Shown here piece after piece: positions 6,683-16,773 of a stretch of DNA of 64,000 nt. This DNA is from a virus. The position numbers were made by a program, and so were the translations under genes. Each line of letters starts with the position of its first letter. Position 1 is the first letter of the stretch. Under the pieces are notes generated by a model, which had not been told where the DNA came from, searched no databases, and saw only the letters and a list, made by a program, of their open reading frames with translations. The stretch spans positions 34,465 to 98,464 of IMG/VR virus record IMGVR_UViG_3300049629_001293. One strand, 5' to 3'.

Positions 6683-9600
6683 CTAATTACGGGAGAGATT
6701 AACCATTTGCTGAATAACATTTTCTAATCTTGGCTCCACTTGTTTCTTAATTGATTCCCCCACTTTTTGATCGCCGTTTACGGTAATTGGGATATTTATT
6801 GTTGGAGAGATTGTCGTCTGCCCTTTCTCTGTGGCTTGTTGCAACGCCCGTAAGAAGTCTGGGGGAATACTAGGGGATAAAACGGGAGACAGGGCAGAGG
6901 GAAGTTTGAGAGGATCTGTTAATTGAGGAGAAGGTGCTGATCCCCCTCCAAGTCCGCCAGTGAGTTTGTAGATTTCAGAAGATGCGCTACCTGTTGCACC
7001 AGAGAACTCCCCATCCCCTCTTATGCTCCGCATTGTTCCCTCTGCGGACATCCCTCCTGGCAATCTTCTGCTCCCTTTTAATCCACTTTCTCTGAGGGCT
7101 TGCTCTCCCGTCGCTGCGGCTCGACCCGTTAGATCGCTTACACTGTCCACTCCAAAACCATCAAGCACGCTGGCAGTAATATCTGTAAAACGCTGCCGTT
7201 TTAATGATCTGTTACTGGTGTTGTTGGCCAAGTCTACCTGTGCCGAGCGAATAGCCCCTTGACTACGGAATTCCAACGCTTCTCTCTGGAGTTTGAAAAC
7301 TTTTGACTGGTTAATGTCTTGTCTCCGTAATAAATCCAAGTTTTGCTCTTGGTAGCCAACGTTCTCTCCTGCTATATCTGCCGCTGTTTGCAGGTCGTCT
7401 AACTCTTCTGGGGTTGTTCTAGGATCTTTCTTGGCTGATTTAAGAGCATTATCAGCTTTTCTTTTTTCAACTTTCGCATCATTCAACGCCCTTCTAGCAG
7501 CTAGTTTGTCCCGTTCTATTTCAATATCTTTCATTAATTGTTGGGATATCAGGCTTTGTCTATCAAATTCAGCTTGTTGCATAGCTGATTTTAATTTAAT
7601 AGCCGAGATTAATTCAGCGAGTTGTTTTTTCTTCCGTTCAGAGCGTTCTCCTTGGACTAAAGCATCTAATTCCCCTGAGTAAAAGCTACTAGCCGCGTCA
7701 AACACCCCTTTTTGTGCGTCCTGTAATTCCGAACGCATTTGAAGGGCTTTATTGAGAATATCGAATTTCCGACTCTGATTATCTAGTTCGTTATTCTGGC
7801 GTTTAATAGTGTTCTCATAGGCCTGTGCTTCCTTGTTTAACCCTGCTTCGTATTTCCTTACGATTGCATCAATCAACTGCCCCTGAGCCTCAACCAACTG
7901 CAACTGGAGCTTAATTTTCTCGCTAGCATCCGTCTCTAAACTAATTTTGGTTTGTAATGTTCTAATGGCTTGCTGTGCTATTGTTAGATCATATTCTTCC
8001 CCGAAAATCTTCCCTTGGTTTAGCAGGGTTTTTAAGGCAATTATTTCCTTAGTATTCTTAATCTCGGTTTCGGCAATCTCTAATGCTGCCCAGGCTTCTC
8101 GTTCTTCCCTGGTAGCTTCCTCTAGGGACAGCCTTAATTTGGCTTGCTTATTGACATCTTTTTCTCGGCTAAGTTGAAATTCCAACTCCTGAACTTTATC
8201 GGTAGCACTTGAAGCCCCTTCTAGCTCCCTGAGTGCGTTACCACTACTAATCTGCTTTTCTATGCTTAATAATTGAGCATCATTCTCTTTGGCGATGTTC
8301 CCTAAAACGGTTTGAGTGTGGGCATCCCAGGCTTCCTTCTCGGTTTTCAACATCCCCAGGGATTGTTGGAGTTGTTCTTGTCTTAGCTTTCTGATTTCAG
8401 TTTGTCTATTAGCCTCTAGTCGTGGGTCTGAGAGTGCGGGTTGAGCTTTTTTTGCCTCTAGTTTTTTAAATGTGTTATTGTATTCAGACTCAAGAGTTTT
8501 GAGGTTGTTTTTAATATTTTCCTCGTCAACTAAGTTCCGATCACCTCCAAATTCATTAAACGACCTCTGAACTTCATTTTGTCTAATTAATTCAGCTTCT
8601 TTAACTAAATCAACAGTTTTTTTAAGTTGTTTTTCTAGTGTAGAAAGTTCTTGGTCGTAGCCATCCTTGATTGTTTTTTGACGCTGAACCTGGAGTTTTC
8701 CGATTTCGGCGTTGACAGCTTCTCGACCTTCTTTGTCAGTATCCGCTAACTTCTTTAATTTGTTCTGTTGTTGCCTGATTTGTTCATCTAACCCCTTGAT
8801 TTGTAATTGTGATTTTTGGCTATTGTAGTTTTCCTCCGTGGATAGTCCTTGAGCAAGATATCCCTCGATGATTGACTGTTGCTCCTGAAAGTTTTTAACC
8901 AGTTCCTCGTTTCGTTTAGATCGTTCCTCTGCAATGGCTTTAGTGATATCCGATTCTATTTTCTTAATTTCTTCCCCTGCTTTTCGGACTGCTTCAAGAT
9001 TTCCAAAGGATTGTTGTTCAGACTGAATCCGTTGTTGTGCTGCCTTGCGTTCCTCTAATTCCTTAATTGTTAGTTCGGTGGTTAATCTCTCTGATTCTCT
9101 AATTCCTATCTCCCCATTCTTTTGTTGAGACTCTATTTCGGCTTTTTGTTTTGCGATAGTATCGGATCGCTTTTTGCTTTCCTGCTCAATGACTTTAGTA
9201 ATTGTTTCCTGTGCTTTGCGTTGAACCTCTTGATCTAACCTTGTATCATGGGCTAATTGACGGAGTTTGCTAGTAACATCCCTATCAATCGTTTGCCCCA
9301 TTTCTAATAGAGCCATGTTAAACTCAATAACCTCGGACGCTTTTTTCTTGAATACCTCCTGATCTCCAGATGGTTTTAGAATTGCATCCATAGCTTCATT
9401 TGCTTTTTTCTTTAACTGTTCTAACGCTGTTCCTAATACCGTTAAATCTTTTGGGGCAATAACCACGTTAGAGGAGGCTTGGGCTAATGCCGTTTTTAAC
9501 TTTTCTAACTCGCCTATTTGAGATTGAATATTAGACTTGTTAGCATCCCCTTTAACCGTTCTTTCTTGTTCTTTTAATGCAGCTATCTGATCCTCGATAA

Positions 9601-11728
9601 GTCCAATTCTTAGCCGTGCCTGTGTTTGCAATTGCCGATTTTTCCTGTATTCTCCATCCGTTAATCTAATACCTAATTTATCAGCTTCCTGTTGCTTTTT
9701 CTGAGCCACAGACAGTTTCTCAAGGGATTCAATAGCCAAATCCCCGTATTCCTCTGTTCGGGTTGCTAGTTCGGTTGTTGCCTTCGTAGAATCGTTTAAG
9801 GATTGACTATAAAGAACGAGTCCAACCCCTCCCAAAACCGCAGCCACAGCCAATAAAGGTGCTAATAGTGCTGCGGTTGATAGTACCAATCCTTTTATTG
9901 CAACACCCAATCCTCCGACCGTCAAAGTCCCCGCAGCCGCAGCCGATGACAATCCCAACAATGAACTCGCGGCACTCCCAGCACTTGCAGCCATCCCAGC
10001 CAAACCAAGGGAACTTAATACCCCCGACAAAACAAAAAATGCCGTGGTGGCACTACTTACAACACCAGCCAATTGAATTTTAATGAAGGACAATATCGCA
10101 GGGATTAATTGGGCGCGGAAGGCGATCGCTAAACCAGTAACAACAACTGTTGAGGTAATTAAAGCGGACTGCCACGATCCAACCAGAATGTTGATAACCT
10201 CACCCAAACCCCCTGCAACCCCTCCGAGAACCTCCATCAAGGCTTTATTCTGAAGAATAAATGTGTCAATTGCCTTAAACGCAGCAAAGGCGACAACCGC
10301 AACCCCGACACTCTTGAGGACATTCCCCAGTGCGGCGGTTGCAGCCGTGATTAGGGTCACAGATCCGGGTATCAGTCGGAGATTGGCGAATAATCGCGCC
10401 GCTCCTGTTGCACTAAAAACAGAAGCTCCCCCTAAACTTGTGAATGCTGCTGCCAATCCCCACGCGTTCCTTGCTAATAACAGCAGTAGCTGTCCCACGC
10501 CCGGAAGGAGAATATTCCCCAAAACCCCGAAAGCGGAGGTAAGTAACTTGACCCCAAAAACGAGAGATTTAACCTGTAGAGCAACTACTAAAAACCCACC
10601 AGCTAGAGGTGCTATAGCCCCTGACAAAGCCGAAAATAGATTCAGTGCTGGACGCAATACCGCCATTGTGAATCCCAGCCCTTGATTCAGTGCCTCCAAT
10701 GCGTTCGCCAGAGAGGTAAACAAGAATAGGGGGACATCTTTAAAAACCGTCACTACATCCCCCAAGACGGTTTTAAAAATAGATTGAAAAGCTAGACCCG
10801 CGCGAAGGATCTGATCTGTAACCTTCCCTGATTCACCCACCAACATCTCAAGGTTCGTTTGTAAAAACTTATAGACTTCGTTTAGGGATTGAGTCAAAGG
10901 TGCTAATAGTTTTTCCCCCGATCTTTGTCCTATTAATTCAAACATTTCTTGAATGTTTGACGTTACTCCAGAAAAACTCTGTGCGGCTAATTTATTTCCA
11001 GCCCTAAACGCAGACAATCGTGTGGTTAATTCCTGAACTAAAGTCCCTTGAGCCTTCCACTTGGCAACCATCGTGTTAGTTATTCCTAACGATTTAGCCA
11101 AGATAGAATTCATGTCAATTGTTCCTAGGAAAATTGATTGAATCTCTTGTCTACTTTGATATAAAGGAACCTGTAATGTCCCCAAAGCAGCTGCAAAGTC
11201 AATGGTTAGACTCCGTGCATCGCTTAGGGTAGCCCCGATAGGTGTAGCTCCTTGTGCGACCTGTTGAAATATTGGGATTAATTCCTTTGACGTGACCCCA
11301 ACTAGATCAATAGAATCAATCCTTAACTGTCTAATCTGATCATTTATAGGTTGATTGAGAGCTAAGATAGCCTGGGTGGGATCTTTAATCTCAAACCCAT
11401 TACTAATAATTTTTGAAGTTGCTGCCATCGTTGATGCGACCGATAGCAACTGCCCTTGTAGTTCGACAGTTTGTCCAATCAACAATTTAAACGGGCCGTT
11501 AGAAACCAACCCTCGAAGCGTTGACATCCCCTGCCCAAAGAATCCAATAACTGAGGTCGTCTGAACAATTGAGCTTGTCACTCCCCCAAAAGATTCACGG
11601 AATAAATCAAAAACCTGCAAAGGCTGACGCAGACCGAGGAGGCTTTCCCCTAGATCCCTGATTACATCGACAGCCTGGCTGGCGTTTGCTGTAATCGTAA
11701 TAGTAGTCCCGCCAAATCCTGCCACCAT
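6683..11728 (-). CDS. Tail tape measure protein
   Basis: At 1681 residues this is the largest gene in the window. After an N-terminal helical region (ITANASQAVDVIRDLGESLL), residues about 310-650 are rich in hydrophobic Ala/Leu/Val/Gly segments. A very long charged coiled coil with repeated KLQVQRQKTI- and EEREAWAALE-type stretches runs from about 660 to 1560. The C-terminus contains TISPTINIPITVNGDQKVGE, then VEPRLENVIQQMV, the usual tape measure ending. The protein sets tail length and is ejected or membrane-inserted during infection. Such a length suggests a long-tailed phage. The putative chaperone gene lies immediately upstream. Confidence 0.9.
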   Translation of the reverse strand: MVAGFGGTTITITANASQAVDVIRDLGESLLGLRQPLQVFDLFRESFGGVTSSIVQTTSVIGFFGQGMSTLRGLVSNGPFKLLIGQTVELQGQLLSVASTMAATSKIISNGFEIKDPTQAILALNQPINDQIRQLRIDSIDLVGVTSKELIPIFQQVAQGATPIGATLSDARSLTIDFAAALGTLQVPLYQSRQEIQSIFLGTIDMNSILAKSLGITNTMVAKWKAQGTLVQELTTRLSAFRAGNKLAAQSFSGVTSNIQEMFELIGQRSGEKLLAPLTQSLNEVYKFLQTNLEMLVGESGKVTDQILRAGLAFQSIFKTVLGDVVTVFKDVPLFLFTSLANALEALNQGLGFTMAVLRPALNLFSALSGAIAPLAGGFLVVALQVKSLVFGVKLLTSAFGVLGNILLPGVGQLLLLLARNAWGLAAAFTSLGGASVFSATGAARLFANLRLIPGSVTLITAATAALGNVLKSVGVAVVAFAAFKAIDTFILQNKALMEVLGGVAGGLGEVINILVGSWQSALITSTVVVTGLAIAFRAQLIPAILSFIKIQLAGVVSSATTAFFVLSGVLSSLGLAGMAASAGSAASSLLGLSSAAAAGTLTVGGLGVAIKGLVLSTAALLAPLLAVAAVLGGVGLVLYSQSLNDSTKATTELATRTEEYGDLAIESLEKLSVAQKKQQEADKLGIRLTDGEYRKNRQLQTQARLRIGLIEDQIAALKEQERTVKGDANKSNIQSQIGELEKLKTALAQASSNVVIAPKDLTVLGTALEQLKKKANEAMDAILKPSGDQEVFKKKASEVIEFNMALLEMGQTIDRDVTSKLRQLAHDTRLDQEVQRKAQETITKVIEQESKKRSDTIAKQKAEIESQQKNGEIGIRESERLTTELTIKELEERKAAQQRIQSEQQSFGNLEAVRKAGEEIKKIESDITKAIAEERSKRNEELVKNFQEQQSIIEGYLAQGLSTEENYNSQKSQLQIKGLDEQIRQQQNKLKKLADTDKEGREAVNAEIGKLQVQRQKTIKDGYDQELSTLEKQLKKTVDLVKEAELIRQNEVQRSFNEFGGDRNLVDEENIKNNLKTLESEYNNTFKKLEAKKAQPALSDPRLEANRQTEIRKLRQEQLQQSLGMLKTEKEAWDAHTQTVLGNIAKENDAQLLSIEKQISSGNALRELEGASSATDKVQELEFQLSREKDVNKQAKLRLSLEEATREEREAWAALEIAETEIKNTKEIIALKTLLNQGKIFGEEYDLTIAQQAIRTLQTKISLETDASEKIKLQLQLVEAQGQLIDAIVRKYEAGLNKEAQAYENTIKRQNNELDNQSRKFDILNKALQMRSELQDAQKGVFDAASSFYSGELDALVQGERSERKKKQLAELISAIKLKSAMQQAEFDRQSLISQQLMKDIEIERDKLAARRALNDAKVEKRKADNALKSAKKDPRTTPEELDDLQTAADIAGENVGYQEQNLDLLRRQDINQSKVFKLQREALEFRSQGAIRSAQVDLANNTSNRSLKRQRFTDITASVLDGFGVDSVSDLTGRAAATGEQALRESGLKGSRRLPGGMSAEGTMRSIRGDGEFSGATGSASSEIYKLTGGLGGGSAPSPQLTDPLKLPSALSPVLSPSIPPDFLRALQQATEKGQTTISPTINIPITVNGDQKVGESIKKQVEPRLENVIQQMVNLSRN

Positions 11729-11822
11729 CTAAAAATCCCCCTTTTCCTTGCTATGATTAAGAGACAGTTTTAATTAAATACTACGCATTGGTTTAATTGC
11801 ATTGGTTTAATTGAATTGTAAC

Positions 11823-11854
11823 AATAAAACCCCAAGAATACCTGGGGCTTTATT
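11823..11854 (-). terminator. Intrinsic terminator upstream of tape measure gene
   Basis: On the minus strand CCCCA/TGGGG (11830-11834 and 11843-11847), extended by flanking A/T pairs, gives a hairpin followed by TTTTATTG. It lies between the chaperone-like gene and the tape measure gene and would allow more chaperone than tape measure. A duplicated GCATTGGTTTAATT stretch occurs at about 11785-11815. Confidence 0.6.
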
Positions 11855-11877
11855 GTTCTCCCTACTTGTTAGGGAAA

Positions 11878-12402
11878 TTAATTGATTGGAAACGAAGACA
11901 TCTCAGCGTTTAATTGCTCTATCTGCTGTTTGATTTCCCGAAACCGTGATTCATTCAAGGACGAGGCGTTATGGACATTCCCCTTAACAGACACTTGAAT
12001 CCCCCCTAATAGTAAAGCAATCTTCTGATCTCCAAATTGCTTCCCAATCTGGTCTGCGGCTTGTTTCAATAGGGCAATCTTTTCTAGGATTTCAGTGGAG
12101 GATCTTTCTTCTGAAGGGAGAGCTTCAACTGCGGCAATCCGTTTGTCAATAACCGCCACTACTAATTTTGCCACAAAATCGACAATTTGATAGGTGTCAA
12201 TCAATGGGTAAACATATCCCTCTGAGGAGTAGAAGAAATGTTCGGGGATTGAGGGACAGACAGCTTTTAAGGTGTTGCTAATTTTATTAAGCGACTCCGC
12301 GCTAGTGAATCCATCTTTTGTGCCTTCTATAGCCCAATTCAACATAAAATCCACAGGTTTTTCCAGGGGATACTCAACACCGTCCAATACAATAGAAGCC
12401 AT
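11878..12402 (-). CDS. Putative tail assembly chaperone
   Basis: 174 residues. It begins with a small beta unit (MASIVLDGVEYPLEKPVDFM), followed by helices and a C-terminal charged helix. Position is the main argument: it is the gene directly upstream of the tape measure, where most siphoviruses and myoviruses place the tail assembly chaperone that coats the tape measure protein before tube assembly. No obvious -1 slippery site producing a G-T style fusion was seen near its end. Sequence alone does not prove the role. Confidence 0.5.
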   Translation of the reverse strand: MASIVLDGVEYPLEKPVDFMLNWAIEGTKDGFTSAESLNKISNTLKAVCPSIPEHFFYSSEGYVYPLIDTYQIVDFVAKLVVAVIDKRIAAVEALPSEERSSTEILEKIALLKQAADQIGKQFGDQKIALLLGGIQVSVKGNVHNASSLNESRFREIKQQIEQLNAEMSSFPIN

Positions 12403-12525
12403 ACATTTTAATCCTATAATTTCTTAACTATTCTATCAAAAAATTAGTATTATTGGAAAATTCAAACAATTCACCAGAGAGGATGTGAAATTAGTGGGGC
12501 GTTTATTCTGATTGACCTATTAATT

Positions 12526-14085
12526 TCAGTTCCCTTGCCTAACTACAGAATAGATAAAATCAAACATTTCTGGATCGTTCTTAGCTAGGTAAATAGGGTT
12601 CCTGTGCATTAATTCTAATCCCATTGATAAAACCTCTGTATTATACATATTACTCCCGTACACTTTCCCCATGTAAGGATGTATCCATTTATCAACCTTG
12701 GTAACTTCGTAATCTTCGTAATTAAGTGGATGTACATCTTTTAATTTTACTATCTCCTCTCCGGCAGTTCTTCTATTATAAAAATTAAGCACCTCTTTGT
12801 GTATTAAAGGGGAACGATCCTCTATCCAATGCCCAGCTTCATGTATTAATGTTGCTTTCTCCGTGGTTCCCATGTCAATAGTCCCCGTTGGCCAGCAACA
12901 GCTTCTTTGTCCTTGTTTTATTTCACGGATAGACAATGTACTGGTTAACCCTGGAATTTCAATCATTCGAGAAAGTTCTTCTATCCCATCCTGATATTCT
13001 TTTTTTCTCTTTTTATCTAAAACTGTATTGTTAGTATTGATTTTTGTGGGATTATCCACATAGATTAATTTTCTGGCTTCTTGAAGAATTGCCTTAATTC
13101 TTTCGTTCGTCTTGGCTCCAGTGTAGTATTCAATGTTTTCATTTGTTAAAAATTGAGCTATAACCTTTTTAGGTAAAAATCGGGGTACGGGAGGGGAATT
13201 GTTTAAGTCTTCCTGTAATTTTAATAACTGCGCTCTTTTCCCTTGTGCTTCGATCATCAATGCGTCTCGTCTTCCCTTCCGTTGTTCCAATAAAATATCT
13301 AATTCTGCATCTTTAGCCTCTTTCTCCTTTCTTTCTTTCTCCCATTTCGCTCTAATCTGATCTGCTTTTATTCTAAGTTGTTCTGATATTGTTCTGAACT
13401 TCTCATCTACCTCATTAGCTTTTTTGAGACGTTCTTGTTCCTCTAGCATTACCTGTTTCTGTTTTTCTGATTTCTTTACTTCATATTCTTTCCTTTTTCT
13501 TTGTACTTCCTCCCAGTCCTTTATTAACAAGGGTTCTGTTATTTTCTTGAGTTCATCAGCTTTTTTAAGAAATTCTTTTTCTTCTTCGGGTAAAATACCT
13601 GGTTTCGTTGATCGTCTTAAATATTTTGCTCGTAATTCGTTTAATTTAAAAAGCCTTTCCTGAGAAAAATCGTCCTGAGCATTGGCTCTGCAACTTTTCT
13701 TGATATTGATACAAATACTTCCACAATTATAGGAAGTTGGCTTTACACACTGGGCTTTCTCCCTTTTCGCTCCCCCTGCATCAATTCGGTAAGAATAACC
13801 TGCTGAGAAGTCTTCCCAATTCTTTAAATCAACACCCCGACTATCAATTCTAGGGGTGAATGGTTTATAAACAACCGACTTCCTGTTTATCTCAAAGGAA
13901 AACACACGAGATCTGGTTAAGTCCTTAAACCGCCCTGTTATCTTTTCATTCTCCAGGGTTCCAGGATCGAAATCTAGCACAATGACCGGAGCATTATAGG
14001 CAAATGACATTGACAGAATTTGACCTATTGCCAATCTCATCTGAGCTTCGGAAGGTGCCATGTTAGGGGCAAAAGATTGAACCAT
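12526..14085 (-). CDS. Virion effector-type protein: shared N-domain, Cys motif, zinc metallopeptidase
   Basis: 519 residues in three parts. Residues about 9-105 are the domain shared across this island (PSEAQMRLAIGQILSMSFAY, NAPVIVLDF, GRFKDLTRSRVFSFEI, WEDFSAGYSYRIDA). A C-x7-C-G-x2-C-x6-C motif lies at about 113-132, followed by a charged coiled coil at about 140-300. The C-terminus has a zinc protease signature HEAGH (415-419) and a downstream conserved TEVLSMGLELM, whose E484 is a plausible third ligand. Probably a packaged protease acting in the infected cell; the substrate is unknown. It is the last gene of the minus-strand island. Confidence 0.75.
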   Translation of the reverse strand: MVQSFAPNMAPSEAQMRLAIGQILSMSFAYNAPVIVLDFDPGTLENEKITGRFKDLTRSRVFSFEINRKSVVYKPFTPRIDSRGVDLKNWEDFSAGYSYRIDAGGAKREKAQCVKPTSYNCGSICINIKKSCRANAQDDFSQERLFKLNELRAKYLRRSTKPGILPEEEKEFLKKADELKKITEPLLIKDWEEVQRKRKEYEVKKSEKQKQVMLEEQERLKKANEVDEKFRTISEQLRIKADQIRAKWEKERKEKEAKDAELDILLEQRKGRRDALMIEAQGKRAQLLKLQEDLNNSPPVPRFLPKKVIAQFLTNENIEYYTGAKTNERIKAILQEARKLIYVDNPTKINTNNTVLDKKRKKEYQDGIEELSRMIEIPGLTSTLSIREIKQGQRSCCWPTGTIDMGTTEKATLIHEAGHWIEDRSPLIHKEVLNFYNRRTAGEEIVKLKDVHPLNYEDYEVTKVDKWIHPYMGKVYGSNMYNTEVLSMGLELMHRNPIYLAKNDPEMFDFIYSVVRQGN

Positions 14086-14093
14086 GATTCTAC

Positions 14094-14393
14094 TTAATAA
14101 ACAATTTCAGACTCATCAACCACTTTCCCGTTAATTACCAAAGGAGGAGGAGCAATAGGTTGATCCATCACTGTCCCGTCAAAAGTCTTCGCCAGTTCTG
14201 TTGCAATCAACCAATCGGGGTCGGGAGTTGCAGGGGAATTAAGCCAGAAGAAAGGCGAGTCAGGGTCTATGGCTGCCAATTTCTCCATTGCTAATACATT
14301 GTTCAGGATCGAGGCATAATGGGGCGTTGAGGATGTCCAAACTCCATTCTCAATAACTGCCACTACACCGTTGATTTTGACGCGATAAGCCAT
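14094..14393 (-). CDS. Hypothetical protein, 99 aa
   Basis: Not recognised. It starts MAYRVKINGVVAVIENGVWT, a beta hairpin, followed by helices (YASILNNVLAMEKLAAIDPD) and a C-terminal strand VINGKVVDESEIVY. Its stop lies 8 bp from the next start, and its own start is 1 bp from the preceding stop. It is therefore embedded in the effector operon, between two metallopeptidase genes, and could be a small partner or chaperone of those proteins. That role is inferred from position only. Confidence 0.65.
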   Translation of the reverse strand: MAYRVKINGVVAVIENGVWTSSTPHYASILNNVLAMEKLAAIDPDSPFFWLNSPATPDPDWLIATELAKTFDGTVMDQPIAPPPLVINGKVVDESEIVY

Positions 14394-14394
14394 G

Positions 14395-15561
14395 TTAACC
14401 TCTTCTAACTACCGAATAAATAAAATCAAACATATCGGGGTCTTGTTTAGCGAGTGCGACTGGATTCCTATACATTAATTCTAAACCCATTGAGAGAATT
14501 TCCGTTGACTCGTCAGGATAAACTTTTCCCATATAAGGACGCATCCATTTATCAACCTTTGTTATTTCAGTATCTCTATACGATTTGATTCCGGTTGCGT
14601 CTCGCATTTTGACCGCTTTTTCTCCCTTTGTCCTGCGATTGTAAAATTCTACAACTTCTTTCTTTATTTCTGGGACGGAGTATTCTATCCAGTGACTTAA
14701 TTCGTGAATAACTGTACCAGGGTCATCATTCCCCATTGACACGGTTTTATCTGCATTATTATAATAACTTCTCTTATCTCCCTCTGGCAAGCCTTTGACA
14801 TTAACCTTACTCGTTAAACCAGGAATTGACACCATTAAAGACAGTGATTGAATCCCCTCATCCCATCGGGATTTATTCTTTTTATCTTTTACTTTAACAT
14901 TAAGATTTGTAGGTAAGTTGACTTGAACTAATTTCCTGACTTCACTTGAAAACCTTTTGAAGTCTTCTGATGCAGCCTCTAATTCTCTTAATTTACCTTC
15001 ACTTAAAATATCAGCCAATGGCGGATTCGTTTTTAATAGTTTATCAATTTCTTTCTTTGTTCTTTTTATTAATTTAGCTAAGTATTTCTCTGGCTTTCCA
15101 TCGTCAATAGCCTTTATAATAGCACTACCTTTGTGTTTAGAAGGATCAAATTTAGATATAAAATCCTCTGACATTTTATCTAATCGTCCCCTAACTTCTT
15201 TCGCTTCTTCTAATAACCTAACTTTTCTTTGTTCTGGGGTTTCTGGTTTATTTATTGGTTTCTCTTTAGCAAGCAAGGGAATGTCGGGGGTGAAATCATT
15301 GATTGACTTTAAGTTGTCGACACCAGGAGGAATAATAGGATTGGATTTAATAGCCTTTTCTTTTGCAGACCTTCTACTAACGGCGGTAACGTAATCAATT
15401 CCTATCGCTTTTAGCTTCTCAAGCCTATCCTTTGACCTAGAATCATTCGGAACTATCCTGCAATTTTTCTTAACATTAATGCAAGATAGACCACAATTAT
15501 AGGAAGTAGTCTTTACACATTGAGCTTTCTTTTCCCTCTTGTCTTCTCTATATTTAATCAT
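14395..15561 (-). CDS. Cys-motif zinc metallopeptidase lacking the N-domain
   Basis: 388 residues. The first 13 residues lead straight into the Cys motif (CVKTTSYNCGLSCINVKKNC at 15-34), so the ~100-residue domain found in its paralogues is absent. A charged helical linker follows, then the protease: HELSH at 286-290 and STEILSMGLELM with candidate ligand E354. From about residue 200 on it closely matches the neighbouring metallopeptidases. The start overlaps the previous stop by ATGA, so it is translationally coupled and probably intact. Loss of the N-domain may mean it is carried by a partner. Confidence 0.75.
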   Translation of the reverse strand: MIKYREDKREKKAQCVKTTSYNCGLSCINVKKNCRIVPNDSRSKDRLEKLKAIGIDYVTAVSRRSAKEKAIKSNPIIPPGVDNLKSINDFTPDIPLLAKEKPINKPETPEQRKVRLLEEAKEVRGRLDKMSEDFISKFDPSKHKGSAIIKAIDDGKPEKYLAKLIKRTKKEIDKLLKTNPPLADILSEGKLRELEAASEDFKRFSSEVRKLVQVNLPTNLNVKVKDKKNKSRWDEGIQSLSLMVSIPGLTSKVNVKGLPEGDKRSYYNNADKTVSMGNDDPGTVIHELSHWIEYSVPEIKKEVVEFYNRRTKGEKAVKMRDATGIKSYRDTEITKVDKWMRPYMGKVYPDESTEILSMGLELMYRNPVALAKQDPDMFDFIYSVVRRG

Positions 15562-16658
15562 TTTCTCCTCACAACACTATAAATAAAATCAAACATTTCA
15601 GGATCATTCTTGGCTAGATATACCGGATTCCTATACATTAATTCCATCCCCATTGATAATATTTCAGAAGCATTTTTATATTCTTTGCCCATATAAGGAT
15701 TTAACCATTTATCAACTTTTGTAACCTCATCATCTCTATAGTTCTTGTTTCCTGTAACTTCGCTCATCTTAACGGTTTTTTCCCCTGCCGTTCGCTTTTC
15801 GTAAAAAGATTCAACTTCTTCTCTAATCCCTGGCACTTTCTCCTCTAGCCAATGACTCATCTCGTGAACTACAACAGCAGGGTCAGGATTCCCCATATAA
15901 ACATTATTTGTTTTCGGTTTGTAATAGCTTCTCCCTTTTCTTTCTGGCGGAGCATTAACTATATTAACTGGAGCATCCAGCCCTGGAATTGAGATCATTT
16001 TTTGGAATACCTCAACACCTTTTTGATGGGATCTAGGATTTCCGGTTTTGACGGATGAATTCAACTTAGTTGGACTATCCACTTCTACCAATTTTCTAGC
16101 CTTCTCTAAAAAAGCCTGAGCTTCTTTGTTCGAGGTATTAAACACTCTCTCCGCCCTTGCTGATAGCCTCTCAGCCTCTTGTGGGTCTTCTTGCGACAAA
16201 CCCTTGATTTTCTTACTGTAAAGAAGTTTATTCTTTTTAAGTTGCCGAACGGGGTTCTCCGATTCAAGTAACGAGGCAGTCCCTTTCTTCGTAACAGATG
16301 TTTCGCTAACGCCCTCGTATAATTTCAGCAGTTCCTCTCGCTTGCTTGCAGCCTCCGCTTTTAGTCGTGCTTTCCTGCGAGCTTGATTGATAATCTTCCT
16401 GTCCACTGCCAACTCGGACGCTTCTGTTTTTCTGGCTTTTTCTACCACGCCAACCAATTCATCGGCCGCGGCTTTTTGCCTTAAAGACCTTGCTGACTTC
16501 GATTTTGATTGAGCATAGAATTGAGAGATTTGTTTTAACCTCTGAAGACGCGATCGCCCAAAAGATTCAGAAGGGACTTGCCGGCAATTTTTAGAGACGT
16601 TAATACAGGCGTTGCCACAGTTATAGGATGTTGGCTTTTCGCATTTGGGCTTCTTCAT
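15558..16658 (-). CDS. Cys-motif zinc metallopeptidase, second N-domain-less copy
   Basis: 366 residues. It starts MKKPKCEKPTSYNCGNACIN, with the Cys motif at the extreme N-terminus, then a basic helical linker (RSLRQKAAADELVG, RRKARLKAEAASKREELL). The protease has HEMSH at 265-269 and ASEILSMGMELM with candidate ligand E332; the last ~100 residues are the most conserved part of the three copies. It overlaps the next gene by four bases. The 115-bp gap upstream separates it from the ART gene. Confidence 0.75.
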   Translation of the reverse strand: MKKPKCEKPTSYNCGNACINVSKNCRQVPSESFGRSRLQRLKQISQFYAQSKSKSARSLRQKAAADELVGVVEKARKTEASELAVDRKIINQARRKARLKAEAASKREELLKLYEGVSETSVTKKGTASLLESENPVRQLKKNKLLYSKKIKGLSQEDPQEAERLSARAERVFNTSNKEAQAFLEKARKLVEVDSPTKLNSSVKTGNPRSHQKGVEVFQKMISIPGLDAPVNIVNAPPERKGRSYYKPKTNNVYMGNPDPAVVVHEMSHWLEEKVPGIREEVESFYEKRTAGEKTVKMSEVTGNKNYRDDEVTKVDKWLNPYMGKEYKNASEILSMGMELMYRNPVYLAKNDPEMFDFIYSVVRRK

Positions 16659-16773
16659 TTCAGAACATCACCATTAAGTTTATTGGGTTACTTTTTTGTA
16701 TTGATTTTTCTTCGAGATAAAGCATAATTAATAGTAGGAATTAACTATGTTTTATTTGGGATTGAGTCGTCGC

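Noticed and set aside
10263-10685. Plus-strand ORF of 140 codons
   Set aside because: It lies inside the tape measure gene in the opposite frame; its Ala/Pro/Thr-rich composition mirrors the hydrophobic region of the real gene.
14957-15394. Plus-strand ORF of 145 codons with hydrophobic stretches
   Set aside because: It is antisense to the helical linker of a metallopeptidase gene whose coding signal and coupling are clear.
12526-16658. Metallopeptidase genes as phage endolysins
   Set aside because: The HExxH domains are attached to the same Cys motif as ART and DdrB-like modules, lack signal or wall-binding domains and lie away from the holin candidates.
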